A stretch of DNA of 57,427 nt from an uncultured Eubacterium sp. Its GTDB lineage: Bacteria > Bacillota > Clostridia > Lachnospirales > Lachnospiraceae. The notes under the pieces are model-generated. The model was not told the DNA's origin. It made no database searches and saw only the letters and a list, made by a program, of their open reading frames with translations. This document shows positions 1 through 8,160 of the stretch, one piece after another; the first letter of the stretch is position 1; every line of letters begins with the position of its first letter. The position numbers and the translations under genes were made by a program. The stretch lies in the NCBI GenBank assembly GCA_947384955.1, contig CANDJC010000006.1, positions 1-57,427 on the forward strand, read 5' to 3'.

Positions 1-90
1 GTCCGGGGCCACAGCGTAAATGCAGAATGCTTAGGGATTCTTAACATTCTGGAGCCGCCGCAGGAAGACCGGACAAATCCCCTCTCCCGG
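1..90. repeat. Family A palindrome, copy 1 (right part only)
   Basis: Right half of the roughly 240-bp palindromic repeat that recurs at 17148, 25420, 42189, 42712 and 57213. The conserved core strand (GCAGAATGCTTAGGGATTC, from about position 22) is followed by the outer arm, which ends in CCTCTCCCGG at 90. The left half lies outside the window. The arm reads ggaagaccGGAcaaat, a third variant of the arm seen in copies 2 and 5. It sits upstream of the two-component operon. The 91-197 stretch holds the leader and ribosome site of the next gene, and I see no clear promoter there. Confidence 0.8.
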
Positions 91-197
91 CGTCCGCGGC
101 GCCACAATCCCCCCGTCCTGAACTATTCCATATAACAACCATACTGAAACTGACAGTTTTCTGCAAACCAGATGCTGGTAAAGAAGGAGTGATTTTT

Positions 198-911
198 ATG
201 TCTCAGAACGCACCGCACATTCTGGCTGCCGACGACAACCCGGAAATCCGCGAAATTATAAAAATACTGCTATCCGGTGAAGGATACGCCGTCACCGAAG
301 CAAAAGACGGCCCGACTGCCTTAGAAGCCCTGAAAGCCCAGTCATTTGACCTGATTATTTTAGACATTATGATGCCTGGCATGAACGGCTATGAAACCTG
401 CCAGAAAATCCGTGAAATAAGCAATGCGCCAATTTTATTTTTAAGCGCGCGAACAACGGACAGCGACAAAATACTCGGTTTTTCCAGCGGAGGGGATGAT
501 TATCTGACCAAACCGTTTTCTTATCCAGAGCTGATTGGGCGCACCAAAGCACTGATTCGCCGGTACCAGGTTTATCAGGGAAAGGAACACACGGACACGC
601 CGCCTGACTGCAAAATCCTGTCCTGTCACGGACTCACGATTGACACTGAGCAGGAGCTTGTGTTTCTGGATAACAGACAGATTGATCTGACAAATACGGA
701 ATATGAAATGCTCAGGCTGCTTATCTCAAGGCGCCATCAGATTTTTTCTGCCAGGCAGCTTTATGAAACTGTGTGGAAAGAGCCTTACTATTACGGTGCA
801 AACAATACGGTTATGGTGCATATCCGTAATCTAAGGCAAAAAATAGAGCGGGACCCGCAGAATCCTGTTCTCATTAAAACTGCATGGGGAAAGGGTTATC
901 ACTGTGATTGA
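198..911 (+). CDS. OmpR/PhoB-family response regulator
   Basis: Two-component response regulator of 237 aa that would bind DNA when phosphorylated by the kinase encoded next. The receiver domain covers residues 7-120, with the acidic pair DD at 12-13, phospho-acceptor Asp56 in the LDIMMPG motif and the conserved Lys105 in TKPFSYPE. A winged-helix DNA-binding domain covers about 135-237 and ends in the typical GKGY. The ATG at 198 is preferred over a GTG nine bases upstream because AAGGAG at 184-189 is well spaced for the ATG and overlaps the GTG. The gene overlaps the kinase by 8 bp, so the two are translationally coupled. It is a close paralogue in type of the regulator at 33321-34037. The regulated genes are unknown. 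Confidence 0.93.
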   Translation: MSQNAPHILAADDNPEIREIIKILLSGEGYAVTEAKDGPTALEALKAQSFDLIILDIMMPGMNGYETCQKIREISNAPILFLSARTTDSDKILGFSSGGDDYLTKPFSYPELIGRTKALIRRYQVYQGKEHTDTPPDCKILSCHGLTIDTEQELVFLDNRQIDLTNTEYEMLRLLISRRHQIFSARQLYETVWKEPYYYGANNTVMVHIRNLRQKIERDPQNPVLIKTAWGKGYHCD

Positions 912-2340
912 AATAAAAAAGAAAACTGCGGCAGGTTCCGTCCTGGCGGAACGCATTGCCCGCATCAGGATACGCACGAAGATGCTGCTTTTGATTCTCC
1001 TTACCGGCACCGGCTGCCTGCTTTTGTTCCGCTTTCTGTGGCTGCAGAAATGGGATGTCTGGGGTCTGCTCGCTTATGATTTTCCAGTAAGGCTGAATAT
1101 TCTTCCAATGCCGTCAGACGATTTTTTCGAAAAAATGGCAGAAGAAGCGCTCAAATACAATATCCCGGAATCCGAAGATGACGAAGATGCAGTCGAAGCC
1201 ATCGCGCCTCTTTTTGACCTGGCAGACGATTATACAGCCATGTACCTGTACGGTGCAGAAGACGGGATGTTTCGGACAGGCTATATGCCCGAAATTATGA
1301 ATACAGACCCGTTTCGTACTTTTTTTGACATCGGATATGACTGGACAGATGGTTCCGGTGAACAGACTGCTGCCTTCCCGCTGCAGTTTAAAAACGGTTA
1401 TGGCACGATGCATATCTCTTTTTACCACAGTTCCTGTTTTATTTATCCGTATTTCCTATTCTGCCTGACTGTATGTATTGCTTTGTTTGTATTTATCAAT
1501 GTTTATTACGTTAATAAAAAAATGAAAACCGTCATTATGCTGAAAGAAAGTGTGCTGCAGATGTCTTCCGGCGATTTAAGCACACCGGTTCCGTGCCGGG
1601 ATAAGGATGAGCTCGGAATCCTCTCACAGGAGCTGGACCGGATGCGCATTACACTGTATGAAAATTTCCGCCAGGAACAGGAGCTTCATAAATCAAACCG
1701 GGAACTGACTGCCGCTCTGTCCCATGACCTGCGCACACCGCTTACGATATTAAAAGGCTATCTGGAAATCCTGCGCCTGAACCGCCAGAAAGAAATGCAG
1801 GCAGAATATATCAGACGCTGCCTCCGGAAAGCGGATGATATTCAGGAAATGACAGACCGGATGTTTGAATATGCCCTTGTATATGAAAATACTGACAGCA
1901 TCGGCGGACATGCAATTCTGTCCGAAATCCCGCTGGATTCCATTTTAGACAGTCTGCGGGAACATGAAGACTTTCTGCATCTTGCCGGATTTTCGACATC
2001 CTGTCAGTTCTCTGATTTGCCAGACAGCCGCAATGTCCGGATTATGGCAGAACCGGCAATGTTAAAGCGTGTGTGGAACAACCTTTTTTCTAACATTATC
2101 AAATATGCTGATAAAAAAGAAACGGTATGCATCACGGTTTCTGCCGGTCAGAACCTGACCGTTGTTTTTCAAAACCGCATAAAGCCGGAATACGATGAAA
2201 CTGAAAGTACAAAAATCGGATTAAAAAGTGTCCGCAGGATGATGGAATTTATGGATGGGACGCTGGTTTTTGAGACGGAAAACAGCCGCTTTACAGCCAG
2301 GCTGAAATTTCCTGTTATTGATGCGAAAGACGGGCAGTGA
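904..2340 (+). CDS. Membrane sensor histidine kinase
   Basis: Sensor kinase of 478 aa, partner of the preceding regulator. Order: cytoplasmic N-tail, TM1 about 27-45, an extracellular domain of some 130 residues that is very acidic near its start (EDDEDAVEA), TM2 about 178-203, HAMP about 204-256, and a HisKA dimerisation helix with phospho-acceptor His274 in ALSHDLRTPL. A HATPase domain follows with its N-box NNLFSNIIKYA near 392. The classical DxGxG G1 box is not evident; the region reads ESTKIGLKSV, a pattern shared with the second kinase in this window. Translation starts at a GTG overlapping the regulator stop. The ligand is unknown. Confidence 0.9.
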   Translation: MIEIKKKTAAGSVLAERIARIRIRTKMLLLILLTGTGCLLLFRFLWLQKWDVWGLLAYDFPVRLNILPMPSDDFFEKMAEEALKYNIPESEDDEDAVEAIAPLFDLADDYTAMYLYGAEDGMFRTGYMPEIMNTDPFRTFFDIGYDWTDGSGEQTAAFPLQFKNGYGTMHISFYHSSCFIYPYFLFCLTVCIALFVFINVYYVNKKMKTVIMLKESVLQMSSGDLSTPVPCRDKDELGILSQELDRMRITLYENFRQEQELHKSNRELTAALSHDLRTPLTILKGYLEILRLNRQKEMQAEYIRRCLRKADDIQEMTDRMFEYALVYENTDSIGGHAILSEIPLDSILDSLREHEDFLHLAGFSTSCQFSDLPDSRNVRIMAEPAMLKRVWNNLFSNIIKYADKKETVCITVSAGQNLTVVFQNRIKPEYDETESTKIGLKSVRRMMEFMDGTLVFETENSRFTARLKFPVIDAKDGQ

Positions 2341-2389
2341 TTGAGAAAAACTCCGATGTACCAGACAGCCTATATCCCATAAACAGACT

Positions 2390-2514
2390 CCGGGCGGGGA
2401 ATCATTTACCCGCCGTCTGAGAGTGTCAGAATTTCTGTGTAAGTTTTTACGTAAAATCCCATAAATCAGGAATTTTTTGAAAGATTACAGGAAAATTCTG
2501 ACGTTCCCGCCCGG
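2390..2514. repeat. 125-bp inverted-repeat element between convergent genes
   Basis: Outer ends CCGGGCGGGGA (2390) and TCCCGCCCGG (505-514 of the same kilobase) are complementary. Inside them, GTCAGAATTT and AAATTCTGAC form a second complementary pair, and a short CGGG/CCCG hairpin follows the left end. The block lies between the kinase and the convergent BlaR1-like gene. It could be a bidirectional terminator. The GTGTCAGAATTTCTGTGT end also resembles terminal repeats of IS256-type elements, which would make it a small non-autonomous remnant. No transposase is present. Confidence 0.45.
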
Positions 2515-2570
2515 CTGATTTTCGTCAGCGTCCAGCGTCCTGGGAAATACAAAAAGCTGCGCTCCCTGCA

Positions 2571-3632
2571 CTATAATTCTTCTCCGGTTTCCATATCAAT
2601 AGCAAATTTCTCTATAATCTCTCCTGTATCGTATACGCTCTTTGTATAAATAATCTCTCCCGCTTTTTTATCCAGAGCCATTTCATAAACATAACGTACG
2701 CCGTCTTCTATGCGTTCCAGATTTCCAATCCAGTCAGGATAATACTGAAAGCTGTTTCTGTATTTGGATGCATCGCACAGTTTATTTGATACCTGAATGC
2801 TGACTCCCGCATCAGTCAGCAGCGGATGCCCTGTATCCGAATACCGTCCAACAGGCGCCTCGCGGCCGATTGTCTTTAAATACCGTTTCGCATAACGCTG
2901 TTCCTGTCTGTCAAGATTCTTTATGCTCTCCTCATCCGGGGATATGCATATATCCCATAAATGCTCTGGAATCCCCATGCTGCCGCGGATTGATTTGCTA
3001 TATTCTCCTCCATCCATAGGCAGCTGATAATCGTTCAGCACATATCCCGTCCTGTCATCATAAGAAAACCTGATAACTGCCGGAATTGACCCTGTGCCTG
3101 AATCCTTAATAAAATAGTTATCATGAAAAGCATATTCCCCGTACATAGTCAGTGCATACACGGTAACCTGTCCGTCTTTCCCTGTTTTTTGGTCCAGTAT
3201 GATATGTCCTTCTGCCGCACATTCGCCTTGGGAATATCTGCCTTCATTTCTGGACAGCACCGCCAGGCCGACTGCTTTATCTAAATCTGTAACCGGCGTT
3301 TCATCCAAAGAGCCGTCTTTATTTGAATCGGAACCGCTGTCTTTCGTATCATCTTTTCCAGACTCGGCGTCTGCAGTATTATCCGATGAATTTCTTTTTC
3401 TTTCGTTTTTAGGCTCCGCCGCGGAATTGTACATATCATCTGCTTTTTGGGTATTCTCCGCTCCTGTTGTTTCATTCTTCTGTGCATTCTCCGTCCCTGA
3501 TATCTCATTCACCTTCGCATTTTCTGCCGTGCTGACACTGACAAAACATATGGCAGACAATAATCCTGCCAGAATACAGACCGATAAAGGCGCCTTTCCT
3601 TTGTGTGCAATCTTTTGAATTCTTTTTTTCAT
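2571..3632 (-). CDS. BlaR1-like protein without the M56 protease domain
   Basis: Reads as the C-terminal part of the BlaR1/MecR1-type membrane sensors common in Lachnospiraceae. From a start at 3632 the protein has about 353 aa: a basic start MKKRIQKIAHKGK, one hydrophobic segment (about 15-35), a low-complexity acidic/Asn-Ser linker, then an extracellular domain of about 230 residues. The ATG at 3632 has a strong GGGAGGGAG site 6 bases upstream; a TTG at 3677 overlapping the BlaI stop is also possible. Residues encoded just before 3632 (TISMGGRS) still look like the sequence that normally precedes this segment in full-length M56 proteins. That suggests an internal deletion removed the HExxH protease part. 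Co-directional with and directly after blaI. Confidence 0.7.
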   Translation of the reverse strand: MKKRIQKIAHKGKAPLSVCILAGLLSAICFVSVSTAENAKVNEISGTENAQKNETTGAENTQKADDMYNSAAEPKNERKRNSSDNTADAESGKDDTKDSGSDSNKDGSLDETPVTDLDKAVGLAVLSRNEGRYSQGECAAEGHIILDQKTGKDGQVTVYALTMYGEYAFHDNYFIKDSGTGSIPAVIRFSYDDRTGYVLNDYQLPMDGGEYSKSIRGSMGIPEHLWDICISPDEESIKNLDRQEQRYAKRYLKTIGREAPVGRYSDTGHPLLTDAGVSIQVSNKLCDASKYRNSFQYYPDWIGNLERIEDGVRYVYEMALDKKAGEIIYTKSVYDTGEIIEKFAIDMETGEEL

Positions 3633-3673
3633 GCTTCTCCCTCCCATACTGATTGTCGCTGCCATTGAAAGCT

Positions 3674-4045
3674 TCAATTCGATTCATGTTCCTCTAAAAT
3701 CTGGTAAAGTTCTTCAATTTCCTGCTCAGACAGCGCTTTCTGTTTTACCATGGCATGAATCATCATTCCCGCACTGCCATGAAATACCTTCTTCAGAAAA
3801 TCCTCTGTTTCCTGAATTGCCGCATCCTCTCTCTTCCAGTCTGGAAAATAAATCCTGGCTCTGCCTCCCTCTTCAAAATGTACCGCTCCTTTTTCTTCCA
3901 TCCGCTTTAAAAAAGACATCACCGTATATTTCGTCCACCCTGTCTTCTCTTTCAGCGTATTCGTAATTTCCATCATGGTGCGCGGCGCTTTTTCCCATAA
4001 CACCTCCATGACTTTCCACTCTGCATCCGATAATCTATTCTTCAT
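3674..4045 (-). CDS. blaI: BlaI/MecI/CopY-family transcriptional repressor
   Basis: Winged-helix repressor of 123 aa (LSDAEWKVMEVLWE start, MSFLKRMEEKGAV recognition region), the usual length for BlaI. Such repressors dimerise on operators near their own promoter and are normally inactivated by the M56 protease BlaR1. Of two adjacent ATGs the second (4045) fits better, with GGAGG six bases upstream. It is first in a two-gene operon with the protease-less BlaR1-like gene, its stop lying within about 45 bp of that gene's best start. With no M56 domain nearby, inactivation must come from elsewhere or the repressor acts constitutively. The target genes are not evident here. Confidence 0.9.
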   Translation of the reverse strand: MKNRLSDAEWKVMEVLWEKAPRTMMEITNTLKEKTGWTKYTVMSFLKRMEEKGAVHFEEGGRARIYFPDWKREDAAIQETEDFLKKVFHGSAGMMIHAMVKQKALSEQEIEELYQILEEHESN

Positions 4046-4110
4046 CATTATCCTCCGAACTGAACTTCCTTTTCACTGCCGTCTGACCTGACCAGGCTTT
4101 TTATAGATTT

Positions 4111-4139
4111 ACTATAACATTTAGGTAGGCACTTGTCAA
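4111..4139 (-). promoter_or_regulatory. Promoter of the blaI operon
   Basis: On the minus strand TTGACA (4139-4134), 17-bp spacer, TATAGT (4116-4111). This is a near-consensus housekeeping promoter about 65 bp ahead of the blaI start. A BlaI operator would be expected over it, but I cannot mark a convincing palindrome. Confidence 0.75.
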
Positions 4140-4194
4140 CCTTAACTGTTTTTTCATTTGCACGATAAGCTGTTCCTTTTCATCCACAAGCCGC

Positions 4195-4224
4195 TTGCAG
4201 GGCAAAGCCTGTCAGTGCTATAAT
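4195..4224 (+). promoter_or_regulatory. Promoter of the XRE regulator gene
   Basis: TTGCAG (4195-4200), 18-bp spacer, TATAAT (4219-4224), about 100 bp ahead of the start at 4325 and divergent from the blaI promoter. Confidence 0.5.
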
Positions 4225-4324
4225 ATTGATGCGATTACACCCATCTACAATCTCCCCAAAAACGTCCTTCAGACAGAAAGGAACCAGCAGCAATGGGTAT
4301 TTATTTAAACAGGAGGAATCTGTA

Positions 4325-4792
4325 ATGACCACAAGTGAAATTTTAAAAGAACTGCGCATCAAAAACGGCCTTACCCAGGATGAAATGGCAGAACGCTTTT
4401 CTGTCACCCGCCAGGATATTTCCCGATGGGAAAACGGGGAAGCAATGCCCGATGCCGATACGTTAAAACAAATTTCCACAGCATGCAATATTTCCGTCAG
4501 CACACTGCTCGGCAGTTCGAAAAGGCTGTACTGCCAGTGCTGCGGCATGCCTTTAAATGACCTAAATATCAGCAGAGAACCAGACCGCAGTTTTAATGAA
4601 GAATACTGCAAATTATGCTATTATAATGGAACGTTTACTTACAAAAACATGGATGACCTCATCCGTTTTTTAACTATTCATATGTCCAGCAAAGATTTTC
4701 CGCCGGAACAGGCAAAGCTGTATTTTTCCGAAGCCATTCCAAAGCTTCGTCACTGGCAGAGGAAGAATTCATGTTCAAAGCCCGAAGAATAA
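4325..4792 (+). CDS. XRE-family regulator with zinc-ribbon domain
   Basis: 155 aa. Residues 4-60 form a Cro/C1-type helix-turn-helix (LTQDEMAERFSVTRQDISRW). The C-terminal part has CQCC and CKLC pairs (about residues 62-65 and 88-91) followed by a helical YKNMDDLIRFL segment, matching the putative zinc-ribbon domain often attached to such regulators. Start at ATG 4325 after AGGAGG; a longer reading frame upstream lacks a ribosome site. It is a single gene between the blaI operon and a terminator. The target is unknown; autoregulation is usual in the family. Confidence 0.85.
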   Translation: MTTSEILKELRIKNGLTQDEMAERFSVTRQDISRWENGEAMPDADTLKQISTACNISVSTLLGSSKRLYCQCCGMPLNDLNISREPDRSFNEEYCKLCYYNGTFTYKNMDDLIRFLTIHMSSKDFPPEQAKLYFSEAIPKLRHWQRKNSCSKPEE

Positions 4793-4832
4793 CCCCGGCT
4801 GTTTAAAGCCTGTGATTCTCAGATGCCGGACG

Positions 4833-4874
4833 AAAACAGCCCGACAGTAAAAACCGCTGCTGTCTGGCTGTTTC
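4833..4874. terminator. Bidirectional terminator
   Basis: AACAGCCcGACAG ... CTGTCtGGCTGTT stem with A-rich and T-rich flanks, between convergent genes (XRE regulator and DUF368). Confidence 0.7.
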
Positions 4875-4892
4875 CACATAGGAATTACTGCT

Positions 4893-5768
4893 TTATGCCT
4901 CCCGCACATCCTTCATTTTCTGCATCCCCAGTATCACGGCTGCTCCTATGATAAAAAACAAAATATCAAATGTCCCAAACGAAAGCGCAGCCTGCGGCGT
5001 ATCCAGCGTTTCCGGCCCTTTGATAACCGCATAGACCGAACCCGCCATCAACCCGATAATCAGATAAATCGTCTGCGGCCGAAACCGTTCGAGCGCCCCG
5101 CGGATGATTTTTACAACGCTGAAAATCCCTGTCAGTATTCCGCATCCAAAAATAAATACCGTCCAGAATGCCGCAAAATCAAAATGAAGAATATCCTTAA
5201 TCGCCGTAATCACCGGCAGATACAGTCCCATAATCAAAAGCAGCGTCGACCCTGAAATGCCTGGCAGTACCATTGCGGATATCGCTACTGCTCCGGCCAG
5301 AAATACATAGATTCCAAGCTTTACATCCAAATGCTCCAGATTCACGCTGCTGCCGCCGGAAACCGGATTAAAATAAGTAATCGCACATACCGCCGCCGCT
5401 CCTATCAGAAAAAACAGCGCAGCACTCTTATCCGATTTCAGCGCTTCTTTTTCTTCCCTGACAACAATCGGTATTGCCAGCAGGATAAACCCTATAAACA
5501 TCGAACTGACTGCATAAATATGGGATTCAAATACACTCGCTAACACCAGCACTGCCATTACCATGCCGCAGGCCCATCCTATGCCGAGCCGGATTAAAAA
5601 GAACAGCGCTTTCTTTTTTTTCTCTAAATTCCCCCGCAGCAAATCATCAATGGAAGTAATAAACTGGTCATAAAAACCGAGCAGAAACGCAATCGTCCCG
5701 CCGGAAACGCCTGGCACGCTGTCAGCCAGCGCCATGCAAAATCCCCTGATAAACTGTATGATAAACAT
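4893..5768 (-). CDS. popT: DUF368 membrane protein (PopT-type polyprenyl-phosphate transporter)
   Basis: 291 aa, highly hydrophobic with about eight membrane segments. It opens with the family hallmark ADSVPGVSGGTIAFLLG (residues 15-31) and has a second internal copy, AMVLPGISGSTLLLIMG, as expected for two inverted halves. DUF368 proteins were recently assigned to recycling of undecaprenyl phosphate across the membrane for cell-wall synthesis (PopT). That role is taken from the family, not proved here. The start has AAGAGG eight or nine bases upstream. Single gene, followed by hisC upstream on the same strand with about 70 bp between them, so co-transcription with hisC is possible. Confidence 0.88.
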   Translation of the reverse strand: MFIIQFIRGFCMALADSVPGVSGGTIAFLLGFYDQFITSIDDLLRGNLEKKKKALFFLIRLGIGWACGMVMAVLVLASVFESHIYAVSSMFIGFILLAIPIVVREEKEALKSDKSAALFFLIGAAAVCAITYFNPVSGGSSVNLEHLDVKLGIYVFLAGAVAISAMVLPGISGSTLLLIMGLYLPVITAIKDILHFDFAAFWTVFIFGCGILTGIFSVVKIIRGALERFRPQTIYLIIGLMAGSVYAVIKGPETLDTPQAALSFGTFDILFFIIGAAVILGMQKMKDVREA

Positions 5769-5836
5769 GCAAAACCTCTTTCTTCTCTATTTTTTTTACT
5801 TCACGGATATCCTTTATCCAGATGTCTGAAAGCGCC

Positions 5837-6919
5837 TTATGCACGGGATGCTTTCTTTAAATATTCCCGCAGAAAATCCAGCAGTGTATCCATTTCTTCA
5901 TCCGTTCCGATTGTTATCCGCAGATAATTATCAATCCTCGGCTTCTCAAAATACCGTACATAAATATTCTGCTCCCTGAGCGCTTCAAACAGCTCCTTTG
6001 CAGGTATTTCAGGATGCGTTACAAACAAAAAATTGCTCTGGCTGTCGCCTGATACAAATCCGAGTTCTCGAAGCTCCCCTTTCACGCGCTCTCTTGTTGT
6101 TACAATTTTATGGATTGTGTTCTTAAAATATGCCTCATCCGCTAATGCAGCTGTCCCGGCAGCTATCACAGGCTGGCTCATTGTATAGGAATTCACCGAA
6201 TATTTCACATCATTTAAGTACCGGATTAATTCCACGCTGCCAATCGCATATCCAATCCGCAGCCCTGCCAGCGACCGCGACTTGGAAAACGTCTGTACAA
6301 CAAGAAGGTTCTCATACTGCTCCAAAAGCGCAAGCGCAGATTTTCCGCCAAAATCAATATAAGCTTCATCCACAATCACAATCACATTCGGATTCTGTTT
6401 CAAAATCGCTTCCACATCCGTAAGATTTTCCAGCTCCCCAGTCGGCGCATTCGGATTCGGAAAAATAATGCCGCCGTTTTCCCTACGATAATCCTGGCTG
6501 CGGATTCGGAAATTATCATCTAACGGTACCTTTTCATATGGAATCCGAAACACATCCGCCCATACTTCGTAAAACGAATACGTAATATCCGGAAACAGAA
6601 TCGGCTTTTTAGAATTAAAAAATGTCAGAAATGCCATCGCCAGCACATCATCCGAGCCGACTCCCGCAAATACCTGCTCCGGTTTTACCCGGTACCGCTT
6701 TGCCAGTGCCTGAATCAGGCTTTTTGCCGCCGGGTCAGGATACAGACGCAGTTTATCTGCATCAAACGTATACAGGCTTTCTGCAACACCCGGCGCCGGC
6801 GGATAAGGGTTTTCATTTGTATTCAGCTTTATCATGCGCGGTCTGTCCGGCTGCTCGCCCGGCACATATGGAATTGTCTTTCTAATATTCGCTTCCCATG
6901 GTTTCATTTTTGATGTCAT
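5837..6919 (-). CDS. hisC: Histidinol-phosphate aminotransferase
   Basis: 360 aa, a PLP-dependent class I/II aminotransferase of the HisC group that converts imidazole-acetol phosphate to histidinol phosphate. Visible features: KLNTNENPYPP near 31-41, NPNAPTG at 155-161, DEAYIDF at 184-190 and the PLP-binding Lys213 in TFSKSRSLAGLRIGY. Length is normal for HisC. No other his genes are nearby, so in vivo it could also serve other aromatic or imidazole substrates. AGGAAAAGAGG lies just before ATG 6919; an ATG four codons later (6907) cannot be excluded. Confidence 0.9.
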   Translation of the reverse strand: MTSKMKPWEANIRKTIPYVPGEQPDRPRMIKLNTNENPYPPAPGVAESLYTFDADKLRLYPDPAAKSLIQALAKRYRVKPEQVFAGVGSDDVLAMAFLTFFNSKKPILFPDITYSFYEVWADVFRIPYEKVPLDDNFRIRSQDYRRENGGIIFPNPNAPTGELENLTDVEAILKQNPNVIVIVDEAYIDFGGKSALALLEQYENLLVVQTFSKSRSLAGLRIGYAIGSVELIRYLNDVKYSVNSYTMSQPVIAAGTAALADEAYFKNTIHKIVTTRERVKGELRELGFVSGDSQSNFLFVTHPEIPAKELFEALREQNIYVRYFEKPRIDNYLRITIGTDEEMDTLLDFLREYLKKASRA

Positions 6920-7047
6920 CCTCTTTTCCTATTAATAATAGAAGTAATCCAGCATACTTTACTACATTTCAGCAAAAAAGTAAATACATATGGCAAAAAC
7001 TGCCTGTCCGGTGTCCCGAACGAAACAGCACCCCGCAAACCGTAACA

Positions 7048-7076
7048 TTGAAAATACCCGGCATCCGTGGTATGAT
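7048..7076 (+). promoter_or_regulatory. Promoter of the Rpn-like gene
   Basis: TTGAAA (7048-7053), 17-bp spacer, TATGAT (7071-7076), 46 bp ahead of the start codon. Confidence 0.65.
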
Positions 7077-7122
7077 ATAACCAGACAAAGGACTGCACTG
7101 ATAAAATCCCGGAGGTACACGC

Positions 7123-8079
7123 ATGGCAGAAAAAGACATGACTGAAAAAACACTGGAATCTTACAATGATGTATTCGCAGACATCATAAATGTCCTGTTC
7201 TTTAACGGAAAAAGAAAAATCAAAGAGGAAGAACTCGAACAGGCTGTCACAAGGTCTGTTTACAAAGCAGACCAGAAGCTCCGCGAACAGGAACGCGACA
7301 CCGCCAAATACTGGCGCAGCCACAGCATCCGCATATCCCTTCTGGGCATAGAAAACGAAACCGTATCCGAAGATGACATGCCGCTGCGCATTTTCGGATA
7401 TGACGGTGCTTCTTACCGTGACCAGATTTATTCTGTCAAAGATAAAAACGGCAGATACCGCAAAAATACGAATCCGCGCTATCCGGTTGCCACCGCAGTT
7501 CTTTACTTTGGCACATCACGCTGGAATAAGCCCACTACTATATACGAATGCGTAGCCGGATGCCTTGACGAGGAAATGAAGCCGTTTGTAACAGACCTGA
7601 AAATCAACCTGTTCGAAATTGCCTTCCTGACCGATGAACAGGTCGCGATGTTTCAGAGTGATTTCCGTATTGTCGCGGACTATTTCGTTCAGATGAGAAA
7701 GAATCAGGACTATAAACCGTCTGACATTCAGTTTCAGCATGTAAAAGAAATCCTGCAGCTGATGTCCGTGCTGACAAAGGACAGACGTTTTGAAGAGGCG
7801 GCAAACGATACTGTGGAAGGAGGGGAATCCAAAAATATGTGTGAAGTTTTGGACAGAATTGAAAAAAGAGGCGAACTGGCAGGCGAAAAACGCGGGGAAT
7901 TGATAGGCGAAAAACGCGGGGAGCTCATCGGCACAAAGAAAGGCGAGCTGAAAAAAGCCCGGCAGACAGCCCGTAATCTGAAATCCAGAGGATTTTCCAA
8001 TAAAGACATTGCAGAGATTGTAGAGGTGGAACCTGACACTGTAAATAGCTGGTTTCCTGATACCCCGCTTCATCCCTGA
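7123..8079 (+). CDS. Rpn-family PD-(D/E)XK nuclease/putative transposase
   Basis: 318 aa, of the Rpn/PDDEXK transposase-like group that is common and multi-copy in Lachnospiraceae; E. coli RpnA relatives are DNA endonucleases that promote recombination. The N-terminal nuclease-like region holds VATAVLYFGTSRW near 125-140. A charged stretch near residues 245-275 repeats RGELxGEK three times. The last 40 residues (ARNLKSRGFSNKDIAEIVEV) look like a helix-turn-helix tail. GGAGG lies 9 bases before the ATG and there is a good promoter. Mobility is not shown: I find no flanking target duplication or inverted ends. Stands alone and ends at a bidirectional terminator shared with galT. Confidence 0.75.
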   Translation: MAEKDMTEKTLESYNDVFADIINVLFFNGKRKIKEEELEQAVTRSVYKADQKLREQERDTAKYWRSHSIRISLLGIENETVSEDDMPLRIFGYDGASYRDQIYSVKDKNGRYRKNTNPRYPVATAVLYFGTSRWNKPTTIYECVAGCLDEEMKPFVTDLKINLFEIAFLTDEQVAMFQSDFRIVADYFVQMRKNQDYKPSDIQFQHVKEILQLMSVLTKDRRFEEAANDTVEGGESKNMCEVLDRIEKRGELAGEKRGELIGEKRGELIGTKKGELKKARQTARNLKSRGFSNKDIAEIVEVEPDTVNSWFPDTPLHP

Positions 8080-8103
8080 TTTTCTGAATTTTAAGAACAG
8101 GCA

Positions 8104-8141
8104 GAAAACAGGCAGAAGAATTTATCCTTCTGCCTGCCTTC
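8104..8141. terminator. Bidirectional terminator
   Basis: GGCAGAAG (8111-8118) pairs with CTTCTGCC (8127-8134), with A and T stretches outside, between the Rpn-like gene and convergent galT. Confidence 0.75.
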
Positions 8142-8160
8142 GAAAATACATCCTGGCTCC

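Noticed and set aside
3633-3677. Frameshift joining BlaI and BlaR1 tail as one gene
   Set aside because: The BlaI stop is at its normal length and the following frame has its own strong ribosome site. No M56 sequence is found in other frames in between, so this is a loss rather than a shift.
7123-8079. Rpn-like gene as part of an insertion sequence
   Set aside because: No inverted ends or target duplication could be found around it, and it has a normal promoter and terminator.
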